In this document: piece after piece, positions 7,229 through 14,854 of the stretch
Layout of the letters: each line of letters starts with the position of its first letter
Numbering within the stretch: the stretch's first letter is position 1
NCBI RefSeq assembly: GCF_000737335.2
Contig: NZ_JMCC02000100.1
Coordinates: forward strand, 1-33,974
From: Enhygromyxa salina
GTDB lineage: Bacteria; Myxococcota_A; Polyangia; Nannocystales; Nannocystaceae
Reading direction: 5' to 3'
Length of the DNA stretch: 33,974 nucleotides
The notes under the pieces: model-generated
Database searches by the model: none
Told to the model about the DNA's origin: nothing
What the model saw: the letters and a program-made list of their open reading frames with translations, nothing else
Made by a program: the position numbers and the translations under genes

Positions 7229-9109
7229 ATGCTGGAGCGCCGAGCCCCCTGCCTTCGTCTGCGAGTCGCTGGCCTGATCGCTGGCCTGATCGCCGCCCTG
7301 AGCGTGTGGACAGCGCTCCCCAGCCTGGCCCACGCGGCCAAGCGGGGGTCCAAGTCGCAGCCGGCCGCGGTCCGCTATCACCTGTCGATCCCGGCGCCCA
7401 CGACCCGCTACGTCCACGTTCATCTCGAGCTTGGCGACGCCCGGGGCAAGACCACGCAGCTGGCCATGCCCGCGTGGGCCCCGGGCTCGTACCTGATCCG
7501 CGACTTCGGCAAGCACGTGTACGGCGTCGAGGCCAAGACCCTGGACGGCGCGGCGTTGCCCGTCACCCGCGACGACAAGCAGACCTGGTCGATCGCCAAC
7601 GCGGGCCAAGGCTTCACGCTGGACTACGAGGTGTTCGCCGATGAGCTCAGCGTGCGGACCTCGTACGTGGACGATCGCTACGCGCTGCTCAACGGGACCA
7701 GCGTGTTCATGTACGTGGTCGGTGAGACCCACCGCGCCGCTTCATTGGAGATCGAGCCGCCGCCAGACTGGCCGGTGCACACGGCCCTCGATCGCGCGTC
7801 GACCTCGCAACTGGCGTACACGGCCGCGAGCTACGACGAGCTGGTCGACAGTCCGCTGCTGCTCGGGGCGGCGCAGGTGCGCGAGTTCGTCGTCGCCGGT
7901 AAGCCGCTGGAGTTCGTGCTGGTCGCGCCCGCGGGGACCAACGCCAACATCGACAAGATCACCGCGGACACCGAGCGGATCGTCCGCTCGTTCGCGCGGA
8001 CCCTCAACGGGCTGCCCTTCGATCGCTACAGCTTCCTGCTGGTCGCGGATCCGGTCGGCGGCGGCGGGCTCGAGCACCACGACTCCACGGCGATGATCGT
8101 CGACCCGTGGGTGTTCTCGAAGCCCAGCGGCTACGCGCAGGTCCAGCGCTTGGTCGCCCACGAGTTCTTCCACCTGTGGAACGTCAAGCGGATCCACGAC
8201 GAGGTGCTTGGGCCCTTCAACTACGCGCACGAGAGCTACTCGGAGCTGCTGTGGTTTCACGAAGGGTTCACCGAGACCATGGAGACCCGCGCGCTGCTGC
8301 GGGCGGGGCTGCTGGCGCCGAGCGACTATCTGGCCCAGCTGTCGAGCGCGTGGACCGGCTACGTGCGCAAGCCGGGCCGCAACCACACACCGATCGCGTC
8401 GCTGTCGCGCGAGGCTTGGATCAAGGCCTACAAGCCCGAGGCCAACCACAGTGAGACGACGATCAGCTACTACGAGAAGGGCAACCTGATCGGGGTGTGC
8501 CTGGATCTGAGCCTGCGCCTGCGCGCCCGGGCCAACCACACCACGGGCTCGCTCGACGGGCTGTTTCGGCGGCTGTGGGCGCTGCGGGATCCCGTGTCGG
8601 GATCGGTGGGGATCGATATCAACGACATCGTCGCGGCGGCGTCGGCCGAGGCCGGCGAGGACATGCGCTGGTTCTTCGATCGCTATGTCTACGGGACGGA
8701 GGAGCTGCCGCTGCCGGCGCTGCTCGAGCAGGCCGGGTTCGTCGTCGAGCTTGGCAGCGCAGAAGGGCGCGAGGCGGTGTGGTCGGGGATCGGCGGGTAT
8801 CGCAGCGTGACGGCGATCGAGCCGGGCTCGCCGGCGGCCAGCGCCGGGCTCATGCTTGGCGACGAGATCATTGCGATCGAGGGGTCCCGGGTGGACGACG
8901 TGCGTGAAGCCAACGAGCGGCTGATGGATCTGGGCGTGGGCGCGACGGCGAAGGTCAGCCTGTTTCGCGGGCAGCGGCTCGAGACCCGCTCGCTGACGAC
9001 GGCCGCAAACCCACACGCGCGGATCGGCTGCACAGCGCCAAACCAGGCAGGGGATCTCGAGCTCGCGCGCGTGCGCGAGCTGTGGCTGTTGGAGCACTTG
9101 GTCCGCTGA
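7229..9109 (+). CDS. Secreted M61-family metalloaminopeptidase with C-terminal PDZ domain
   Basis: The 626-residue product resembles the glycyl aminopeptidase family (M61). Residues 1-37 form a signal peptide (basic LERRAPCLRLR, core GLIAGLIAALSVW, cleavage near AHA). The N-terminal beta domain carries the family phrase MPAWAPGSYLIRDFGKHV. The zinc site is HEFFHLWNVKRI (H311, E312, H315), and the third ligand is expected in WFHEGFTE (E345). The segment PVGGGGLEHHDST before it is also typical of M61. After a helical domain with YYEKGNLIGVCLDL, a PDZ domain occupies about 515-600 (AIEPGSPAASAGLMLGDEIIAIEG), which probably binds substrate or partner C-termini. Expected activity is removal of N-terminal small residues from peptides in the periplasm. 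It reads away from pyk and stands alone. There is no clear Shine-Dalgarno before the ATG. Confidence 0.92.
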   Translation: MLERRAPCLRLRVAGLIAGLIAALSVWTALPSLAHAAKRGSKSQPAAVRYHLSIPAPTTRYVHVHLELGDARGKTTQLAMPAWAPGSYLIRDFGKHVYGVEAKTLDGAALPVTRDDKQTWSIANAGQGFTLDYEVFADELSVRTSYVDDRYALLNGTSVFMYVVGETHRAASLEIEPPPDWPVHTALDRASTSQLAYTAASYDELVDSPLLLGAAQVREFVVAGKPLEFVLVAPAGTNANIDKITADTERIVRSFARTLNGLPFDRYSFLLVADPVGGGGLEHHDSTAMIVDPWVFSKPSGYAQVQRLVAHEFFHLWNVKRIHDEVLGPFNYAHESYSELLWFHEGFTETMETRALLRAGLLAPSDYLAQLSSAWTGYVRKPGRNHTPIASLSREAWIKAYKPEANHSETTISYYEKGNLIGVCLDLSLRLRARANHTTGSLDGLFRRLWALRDPVSGSVGIDINDIVAAASAEAGEDMRWFFDRYVYGTEELPLPALLEQAGFVVELGSAEGREAVWSGIGGYRSVTAIEPGSPAASAGLMLGDEIIAIEGSRVDDVREANERLMDLGVGATAKVSLFRGQRLETRSLTTAANPHARIGCTAPNQAGDLELARVRELWLLEHLVR

Positions 9110-9290
9110 CGGCCGCGGCCGCCAAACTCGCCGATCTCGAGGGTGCTAAATTCGTACCGATGGCCGAGCCCGCCCGACGCCGCGCAACCCGCTGATCCCC
9201 GACCTCGCCGGCTGGGCAGCTGGTCCGAGGACTGAAGCTTCGCTCGATCTGGGACCTCGTCGGCGCGGCCAAGTCGGGCCGTCGTCATCC

Positions 9291-9410
9291 GCGCTTCGAT
9301 CGTGCGCCCGTGTGCGGCACCCACTCAATCGCCAGGGTCGAAGCCCACCCCGCCCTTTGAACGCTCATCATTGGGCCCACACTTGAATCGCACGTGGACG
9401 TGATGGGTGT
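9291..9410. repeat. Copy A of a 120-bp duplication (copy B at 10660-10779)
   Basis: Counted by eye, 9291-9410 matches 10660-10779 at 111 of 120 positions without gaps. Weaker similarity extends leftwards to about 9268 with an 8-bp indel. The duplicated segment spans the last codons, stop codon and 3' flank of the FHA-LysM-endopeptidase gene. Confidence 0.9.
9325..9410 (-). pseudogene. Truncated 3' remnant of the FHA-LysM-endopeptidase gene
   Basis: Read on the minus strand, this piece encodes THHVHVRFKCGPNDERSKGG and then VGFDPGD before a TGA at the same relative place as in the intact gene. It keeps the HxH metal-binding motif of the endopeptidase, but changes DEC to DER and GAD to GVG. There is no upstream coding part, so it cannot be functional. 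The identical segment is the C-terminus of the protein encoded at 10694-12535. Confidence 0.85.
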
Positions 9411-9440
9411 CACCGGTCCGTGATGGGTGTCACCGGTCCG
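9401..9440. repeat. 20-bp perfect tandem duplication
   Basis: TGATGGGTGTCACCGGTCCG occurs twice head to tail (9401-9420, 9421-9440). The unit contains GGTGTCACC, an inverted repeat with a one-base centre. It begins inside copy A of the gene-end duplication and marks its boundary. Confidence 0.9.
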
Positions 9441-9617
9441 AGCGACGCTACCTCGAACGACGAAGAGCATTGCGCATCGCGGAGCGCCACCCATCCGATC
9501 GGCCGGTGACCGCGAACGACCGCGCACACATCGGTTTTGTAATTTCGGTCAGTAGCGAGCGCCGCCAGATTCGCCTAATTACAGCGTGATCCCACGACTG
9601 ATCGGATTCCCATCCCA

Positions 9618-10508
9618 ATGCAACACATTCAATCGATCATCTCCATGTCTATCGTCCTTTGCTTCGGTGCGGGACTCAGCGCCTGCCAGGGCCTGGACGA
9701 GCCCGGCGACGCGCTCGAGGCGGCCAACCAGGAAGTGAACCCGAGCGTGCTCGAGCCCGGCACCGTGGTCGTCGACGGCGGCACCATCGTCGTTGTCGAG
9801 GGCGCGCTCGAAGTCCGTGCCGATGGCGCGAGCCAGGCGCTCGTGCTGACGCCCGACGGCGACGGCATGATCGCCAGCTGGGACGGCCAACAGGTCAACC
9901 CCGACGCCGAGCTGCCCGCCGAGCTCGCGGAGGCCATCGACCTCGCCGAGCGAGCGTTGGCCGACCACAGCGTGCTCGATCAATTGCGCATCGACCAACC
10001 CGATCTCAGCGCGAACAAGGGCTTGATCGGCTTTTTCAAGCAGTGTCAGGTCACCGGCTGCAGCGGCCAAATCTGCGCAAACCAGCCGGTCATCACCACC
10101 TGCCAGTGGCGCCCCGAGTACGAGTGCCTGCAGTACACCACCTGCGGCAACAACGGCCCGGCCTGGAGCTGCGGCTGGGCGATGACCCCCGAGTACGTGG
10201 AGTGCCTCGCAGGCGTCGGCAACGCCGAAGCGAACGTGGTTGACGCCCAGATCGCAGCGCCCGAGAGCGCAGCGGTCGAGACCGACGCGAGCTGCGGCTG
10301 CGTCAGCGACGACGACTGCATCAAGACCACCCCTGGTTGCTGTCCGTGCAACGCGGGCGGCCAGGAGATCGCGGTCGCCAAGCAGTGCAGCACGTCGGGT
10401 CCAAAGTGTGGTCCCAACGTCCAGTGCCTGCAGGTCTATCTGTGCACCGACTCCGAGGCGGTCTGCGAGGCCGGCGAGTGCGTGCTGTCCAACGGCAGCC
10501 TGTTCTAG
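9618..10508 (+). CDS. Cysteine-rich lipoprotein with eight-cysteine-type cluster
   Basis: This 296-residue protein starts at ATG 9618. It has a lipoprotein signal (IISMSIVLCFGAGLSAC, Cys23). Residues 25-130 are acidic and low in cysteine, with beta-like repeats (TVVVDGGTIVVVEGALEV). The second half is cysteine-dense. The block CQVTGCSGQICANQ...TTCQWRPEYECLQYTTCG...SCGWAMTPEYVECLA resembles the eight-cysteine-cluster domain of secreted bacterial proteins. A second block, CGCVSDDDC...PGCCPCNAGG...CSTSGPKCGPNVQC...C...C...C, follows. Disulfides and an extracytoplasmic location are expected; no enzyme motif is visible. The gene lies exactly between the two copies of the 120-bp duplication, which may mean insertion of this gene next to the endopeptidase gene. 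Function is unknown. Confidence 0.85.
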   Translation: MQHIQSIISMSIVLCFGAGLSACQGLDEPGDALEAANQEVNPSVLEPGTVVVDGGTIVVVEGALEVRADGASQALVLTPDGDGMIASWDGQQVNPDAELPAELAEAIDLAERALADHSVLDQLRIDQPDLSANKGLIGFFKQCQVTGCSGQICANQPVITTCQWRPEYECLQYTTCGNNGPAWSCGWAMTPEYVECLAGVGNAEANVVDAQIAAPESAAVETDASCGCVSDDDCIKTTPGCCPCNAGGQEIAVAKQCSTSGPKCGPNVQCLQVYLCTDSEAVCEAGECVLSNGSLF

Positions 10509-10543
10509 ACCGCTCGTCCAATCAGCCGAACCACTTGGGCCAG

Positions 10544-10593
10544 CTTGGGTCGGCGACCTCGGCCGCGGAGGCGGACGAGGACGCTGACCCAAG
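10544..10593. terminator. Possible bidirectional stem-loop between convergent genes
   Basis: CTTGGGTC (10544-10551) pairs perfectly with GACCCAAG (10586-10593). The GC-rich interior can pair further through CCTC and GAGG. It lies 36 bp past the lipoprotein stop and faces the convergent endopeptidase gene. There is no U-tract, so termination is inferred from position only. Confidence 0.4.
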
Positions 10594-10659
10594 TCGGCTA
10601 TCTCGAGCAAGCGCAACCTACGAGGACATCATCGCGCTGCCGGAGCGCCAAGTAGGGCC

Positions 10660-10779
10660 GCGCTTCGATCGTGCGCCCGCGTGTAGCACCAACTCAATCG
10701 CCAGGATCGAAGTCGGCCCCGCCCTTTGAACACTCATCATTGGGCCCACACTTGAATCGCACGTGGACGTGATGGGTGT
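10660..10779. repeat. Copy B of the 120-bp duplication, in the intact gene's 3' end
   Basis: This copy covers the last 86 bases of the endopeptidase coding region (10694-10779) plus 34 bases of its 3' flank. Copy A at 9291-9410 matches at 111 of 120 positions. The differences cluster around the stop codon and flank, while the HxH-coding part is nearly identical. Confidence 0.9.
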
Positions 10780-12535
10780 GGCCCGCCGAGTGTTGCAGCA
10801 AGCTCTTGCGGTGATGGGCCCCGCGCGGATAGGCGATCATGGCGTCGAGCTCCTCTTCGCTCGCGCCCATCAGCTTGGCCGCCTTGTACACGCGGTCGTG
10901 TAGCTCGTAAGCCAAGAACACCGCCTCGACCTCGTGGGTCTCGTACAGAGCCTTCAGGAACCCGTAGAGCGCGAACCAATCGGCCTCCTCCGAGGTTGGC
11001 CGGCGCTCGTGGCCCTCGCGGATGTGGCTGGGCTGGTACACGCCCTTGAGGCTTGGCAGCCAGATGTCGACGTCGCGGCCGGCCTGGTGCGACTTGTGGG
11101 GGTTGAACAAGCCGCCGTGCTGCTTGCTCATGTCCGCGACGACCATCTCGCCTTCGAACTCGTAGGTGAAGCGGAACGAGGCGATCGCGTGCTGCAGGTG
11201 CTGGGCCATGTGGCTGGCGCACCACATGATCTGCGGGTTGCGACGCTTGTAGAGGCTGTCGTTCTCCGGAAAATTGATGGCGTTGAGGATCTTGCCGTTC
11301 TGCGGAGAGCCGACCGAGATCGCGTCTGGGCGGACCACGAACTCGGGGATCTGCACGTCCTTGCGGCGCAGCGGCTTGGGATCGACCCACACGGTCAGCT
11401 CGGCGCCGGCCTTGATCGCGTCGCCGACGTCGGGGTTGTAGGCCTGCAGCTTGGACACCGGCACGTCAAAGCGCTTGGCCAGGCTCGACCACGACTCGCG
11501 CTTGTCGGTTCGGTAGGTCAGCTCCTGCTGCGGCAGCGGGACTTTCTCGGCTTGGATCTCCAGGACCCGGCCGGGCTCGAGCGGGGTGCTCTCGTCGATG
11601 CCGTTCCAGCGCATCACCGAGTTGGGCGGGACGTCGTAGCGCAGCGCGATCTCTTCGACGGTCTCGGCTGGGATCACGACGTGGGAGATCGTTGTCTTCT
11701 CGACGCGCGCCGCCGAGCCGCCGTCACCAGCCTCGAGCGGCTGCATGATCTCGATCGCGTCGCCCGCGTCGTCGGGCTTCACGGGCCCTTCGGTCTTGGT
11801 GTCGACGACCTCGACCTCGTCGCGGCTCCAGTCGTGGGTGGCGACGAACACGATCGCGCCGACCAACAGCAGCGCGCCGCCTGCGACGCCCGCGATCCGA
11901 ACCACCTTGTTGCGATCGCGGCCCTCGACCGAGGCCCGGATGAAGCTCTCTTCGAGCTCGCCAAACGACTCGTCGAAGTCGCCGCCGCGATCCATGAACT
12001 CGATCGCCTGCCTGAGGTTGCGGCCGCGCAGCAACAGCCGGCTGCGACGATCGGACTTGTCCCACTCGGCCGCGTAGCGGGTCACGCGATCTTGGAAGCG
12101 ACGAGCGGCTCGCTCATCGGCGGATCCGCGGATCAGCGGCCCGCGGGCTCGGACGCCGATCGGCGCCGTCACGATCGGCCCCGCGCTCGTCGGTGGCCGC
12201 GCTGCCCCACCCCCAAGCCCAGCAGCCCCGCCGACCGAGCCAAGCTCGAGCACCAGGATGTAGCTGCCCACGGTGATCTTCACGCCGGGCTGCAACGCCG
12301 CGGTCCCAGAGACCCGCTGCTCCGCGACCCACGTGCCGTTGGTCGAGCCCTGATCCTGGATCACGAACACGCCGGTGGGGTCACGGCCGATCACGCAGTG
12401 GCGCGAGGACACCCCGCCCTGATCGAGCACGAGGTCGTTGTCGGGCGTGCGCCCGATCGACAGCTGCGCGCCCGTGAGAGGCACCTGCCAGCTGCGCCCG
12501 TCGGGGCCCGTGATCCTGATGCTGCTGCCCTGCAT
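10694..12535 (-). CDS. FHA - transmembrane - LysM - LysM - M74 (MepA-like) murein endopeptidase
   Basis: The 613-residue protein starts at ATG 12533-12535. Residues 5-97 form an FHA domain (SIGRTPDND, GVSSRHCVIG, DQGSTNGTWV). Residues 100-210 are a charged cytoplasmic linker, and 211-233 a single TM helix (VVRIAGVAGGALLLVGAIVF). Two LysM peptidoglycan-binding modules follow at about 284-328 (VIPAETVEEIALRYDVPPNS) and 340-385 (YRTDKRESWSSLAKRFDVPV). Residues 400-613 match penicillin-insensitive murein endopeptidase (M74): SHQAGRDVDIWLP (H483, D490) and HTHHVHVRFKCGP (H589/H591) are the zinc ligands. It should cut peptide cross-links in periplasmic peptidoglycan, while its cytoplasmic FHA reads phosphothreonine. 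It follows the kinase gene by 21 nt in one operon, so phosphorylation-dependent control is likely. The domain calls are strong; the control is inference. Confidence 0.92.
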   Translation of the reverse strand: MQGSSIRITGPDGRSWQVPLTGAQLSIGRTPDNDLVLDQGGVSSRHCVIGRDPTGVFVIQDQGSTNGTWVAEQRVSGTAALQPGVKITVGSYILVLELGSVGGAAGLGGGAARPPTSAGPIVTAPIGVRARGPLIRGSADERAARRFQDRVTRYAAEWDKSDRRSRLLLRGRNLRQAIEFMDRGGDFDESFGELEESFIRASVEGRDRNKVVRIAGVAGGALLLVGAIVFVATHDWSRDEVEVVDTKTEGPVKPDDAGDAIEIMQPLEAGDGGSAARVEKTTISHVVIPAETVEEIALRYDVPPNSVMRWNGIDESTPLEPGRVLEIQAEKVPLPQQELTYRTDKRESWSSLAKRFDVPVSKLQAYNPDVGDAIKAGAELTVWVDPKPLRRKDVQIPEFVVRPDAISVGSPQNGKILNAINFPENDSLYKRRNPQIMWCASHMAQHLQHAIASFRFTYEFEGEMVVADMSKQHGGLFNPHKSHQAGRDVDIWLPSLKGVYQPSHIREGHERRPTSEEADWFALYGFLKALYETHEVEAVFLAYELHDRVYKAAKLMGASEEELDAMIAYPRGAHHRKSLLQHSAGHTHHVHVRFKCGPNDECSKGGADFDPGD

Positions 12536-12556
12536 GGCGTGCGGGCCCGGTTCTCG

Positions 12557-14548
12557 CTAGAGCGAGAAGGTGTGGTCGACGATCTTCGACTGCTTGGCCT
12601 TGGTGAACTTGGCCCCCTTGACCGCACTCGCCACGCACTTGCCGACCGGACTGCTGGTGTGCGGCGGGCGAGCGGAAGCCGTCTTGACCTTGCCGTCGGA
12701 GACCAAGAAATTGACCTGGACTTTCATGCCAGGGAGGCCGCCTTGGCTCTTGCACGCGCTCACCTTTTTTTGAACCCGCTTGAGGCCCTTGCTGACGTCG
12801 CTGTCGGACAGCGCGTCCTTGATCGTGGTTGTGCCGCCACCACCGTTGGGCTTCTTCGGCACGACCTCGGGCACTGGCTCCAAGGTCTCGGGCTCGGGAT
12901 CTGGATCCGGCTCGGGCACGGGGTCCGGCTCGGGTACGGGGTCCGGCTCGGGCACGGGCTCCGGCGCGGAAGAGTCCGCCGCTGCCCCCTCGTCGCCACC
13001 CTCGTCGCCACCCTCGAGACTGGGCGCGCCGGTGTCCGCGGGCTCCTTGCTGGTGTCCGCGTCGGCCTTGACCTCGGGCTTGTCGTCCGCGTCGTTGGCC
13101 GCGACCTGTTTTTTCTTGCCGCCGCTGAACACCAGGCCCAGCACGATCACCAGCACCAGCACCGCCATGACCCCGCCAAGGATCATGTAGAGCTTCTTGC
13201 GGGTCTTGTCCTGGGACGCGGCCGCGGGCGAGCGGGTCGCCGACTTGGACGCGCTGCCCGACGTCATCGTGGCGTCGTTGCCCATGTTCCCGATGTCGGC
13301 GCCGTCGGGCAGCCCATCGAGCATCATCGTCGCGTCGCCGCCACCGCCACCGTCGCTGCCGAGCGAGTAGCCGCCCATGCCGTCGAGCATCATCGTTGCG
13401 TCGCCGCCACCACCACCACCGTCGCTGCCACCCAGCGAGACGCCGCCCATGCCGTCGAGCATCATCGTTGCGTCGGCGTTGGGCTCTTCGTCGAACTCCT
13501 CGATGTCGTCGGGGTTGAGGTAGCCCGGCGGCGGAGCGCCCGGCGTCATCCCGGCGAACGGCGACATCATGCCGTTGTCTTCGAGCACCAGCGTGCCCTT
13601 GTCGGTGCGCGGCCGGTTCTGCGGCGGCACCGTGGCGACCTCGCCGTTGGCCTGGGCGATCGCCTTTTCGAACGCGGCCATGTCCGGGAACCGATCCTCT
13701 GGCTTCTTGGACAGCGCGGTGAGGATGATGGTCTCGACCTCGTCCGAGACGTCGGCGTCGGGGCACACGTCGCGCGGCGGCGGAGCCGGCTCGTTCATGT
13801 GCTGGGTCAGCACCCGCATGAAGTTGGTCCCGGGGAACGGCGTGCGCCCGGTCAACATCTCGAACATCATGCAGCCGACCGCGTACACATCTGTGCGCCC
13901 GTCAACTGGATCGCCGCACGCTTGCTCCGGCGCCATGTAGCCGGCGGTTCCAAACACCGCGCCGGTCCGGGTCAGCCCGGTGTTTTGATCGTCGACCTTG
14001 GCGATGCCAAAGTCGAGCACCTTGACGTAGTCGCGCGCGCTGCTGCGGGCGATCAAGAACACGTTCCCGGGCTTCATGTCCCGGTGAATGATCCCCGACT
14101 CGTGCGCGGCCCGAAGCGCGCGAACCACTTGCAGCAAGATGTTGCGGGTCCGCAGCCACGGCAGCCGCTTGACCTTCTTGAGCATGTCCGAGAGGTCACT
14201 GCCCTCGAGCAGCTCCATCACGAAGAACACCGATCCGCCGGGCACCTGCCCGAAGTCCATGATGTCGACGATATTCTCGTGACGGATCATGGAGGCCGCG
14301 CGGGCCTCTTGCAGGAACCGCTCGACGTTGGTCCGGTCGTGGCAGAACTCCTGCTTGAGGACCTTGATCGCGACCTTCTTGCGCAGCGTGACGTGCTCGC
14401 CGAGGTACACCGAACCCATCCCGCCATCGCCGAGGGTAGAGATGACCTTGTAGCGATCAGCCAGCACCGTCCCGAGCAGGTCGGGCGGGGGCTTCCAGCC
14501 GGGGATCTGGGGTGGACCACCTTGGTTGAGCTCAGTCGGATCCGACAC
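12557..14548 (-). CDS. Transmembrane Ser/Thr protein kinase with FHA-docking-like repeats and periplasmic TonB/AgmX-like domain
   Basis: I chose the GTG at 14546-14548 because GGAG lies five bases upstream; the frame stays open to 14683 but without a ribosome site. The 663-residue protein has a PknB-type kinase domain at 33-290: GDGGMGSV loop, K62, HRD 155-157, DFG 179-181, APE 206-208. All catalytic residues are intact. Residues 300-450 are a low-complexity cytoplasmic linker with GTLVLED and three DATMMLD units (Thr319, 361, 385, 407) plus NDATMTS. The TM helix is 453-475. The periplasmic part has a PEPDPVPEPDP spacer and a C-terminal domain at about 588-663 (VSACKSQGG, VQVNFLVSDGKVKTASA, VGKCVASAVKGAKF), resembling the TonB-like AgmX/PglI C-terminus with two cysteines. 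It heads the operon with the FHA-endopeptidase and may act as the PpkA-type kinase of the nearby T6SS, which is inference. Confidence 0.93.
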   Translation of the reverse strand: MSDPTELNQGGPPQIPGWKPPPDLLGTVLADRYKVISTLGDGGMGSVYLGEHVTLRKKVAIKVLKQEFCHDRTNVERFLQEARAASMIRHENIVDIMDFGQVPGGSVFFVMELLEGSDLSDMLKKVKRLPWLRTRNILLQVVRALRAAHESGIIHRDMKPGNVFLIARSSARDYVKVLDFGIAKVDDQNTGLTRTGAVFGTAGYMAPEQACGDPVDGRTDVYAVGCMMFEMLTGRTPFPGTNFMRVLTQHMNEPAPPPRDVCPDADVSDEVETIILTALSKKPEDRFPDMAAFEKAIAQANGEVATVPPQNRPRTDKGTLVLEDNGMMSPFAGMTPGAPPPGYLNPDDIEEFDEEPNADATMMLDGMGGVSLGGSDGGGGGGDATMMLDGMGGYSLGSDGGGGGDATMMLDGLPDGADIGNMGNDATMTSGSASKSATRSPAAASQDKTRKKLYMILGGVMAVLVLVIVLGLVFSGGKKKQVAANDADDKPEVKADADTSKEPADTGAPSLEGGDEGGDEGAAADSSAPEPVPEPDPVPEPDPVPEPDPDPEPETLEPVPEVVPKKPNGGGGTTTIKDALSDSDVSKGLKRVQKKVSACKSQGGLPGMKVQVNFLVSDGKVKTASARPPHTSSPVGKCVASAVKGAKFTKAKQSKIVDHTFSL
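13268..13477 (-). repeat. Coding repeat: DATMMLDG units in the kinase juxtamembrane linker
   Basis: Three near-identical segments encode DATMMLDGMGG-type units separated by Gly/Ser/Asp-rich spacers, followed by a degenerate fourth (DATMTS). The threonines are spaced 24 and 22 residues apart, and each full unit has Leu at Thr+3. Sequence between units consists of GGC/GGT-rich slippage-prone tracts. Confidence 0.85.
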
Positions 14549-14553
14549 GGAGA

Positions 14554-14557
14554 CTCC
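14554..14557 (-). promoter_or_regulatory. Ribosome binding site fixing the kinase start
   Basis: GGAG on the minus strand is followed by TCTCC and the GTG start codon at 14546-14548, a five-base spacer. It supports this start over the longer frame reaching 14683. Confidence 0.7.
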
Positions 14558-14854
14558 ACGACCAGGGGAAAGTATGCCTGGTCGATGTCGAGCGACTTTA
14601 CCTGATCGTTCGCGACGACACAGCAACGGTGTGCATGAAGCGTCAACCGCGCCCGCATCTGACATCAGCACACATCTGTTCATCTCTGGCTCGCCGCTGC
14701 GGCGGTCTAGGCCCCTTCACCCAGAAAAGCGCGCCATTTCCGCATGACTTAGACGCCTCTCCATCGCACCTGGGTAGTCTCGGTCGAGATCGCGGTCGAT
14801 CCAGTGCGCGCGAACGGCCCACGAAGGTAGCAGGCGCGCGTCGAGCGGTCAGGA

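Larger units (their letters stand above)
9110..9617. other. 508-bp intergenic region with a duplicated gene fragment
   Basis: No intact gene is seen. The palindrome GGCCGCGGCC (9111-9120) follows the M61 stop immediately. From about 9268 the sequence resembles the 3' flank and 3' end of the endopeptidase gene at 10694, with the high-identity core at 9291-9410. A 20-bp tandem repeat follows at 9401-9440. The last 150 bp become less GC-rich (TTTTGTAATTTCGG, GCCTAATTACAG) and probably hold the promoter of the lipoprotein gene at 9618. Confidence 0.6.

Noticed and set aside
9291..10779. Insertion sequence or transposon carrying the Cys-rich lipoprotein
   Set aside because: No transposase, no terminal inverted repeats and no short target duplication are visible; the flanking repeats are gene-end sequence.
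10934..14605. A 1223-codon plus-strand open frame opposite the kinase and endopeptidase genes
   Set aside because: It is antisense to two genes with clear domains, its product is rich in Arg/Ala/His/Asp without domain motifs, and long antisense frames are expected at this GC content.
14549..14683. Longer kinase N-terminus starting at 14683
   Set aside because: It has no ribosome site and a non-conserved Cys/Arg-rich sequence; GTG 14546-14548 has GGAG at good spacing.
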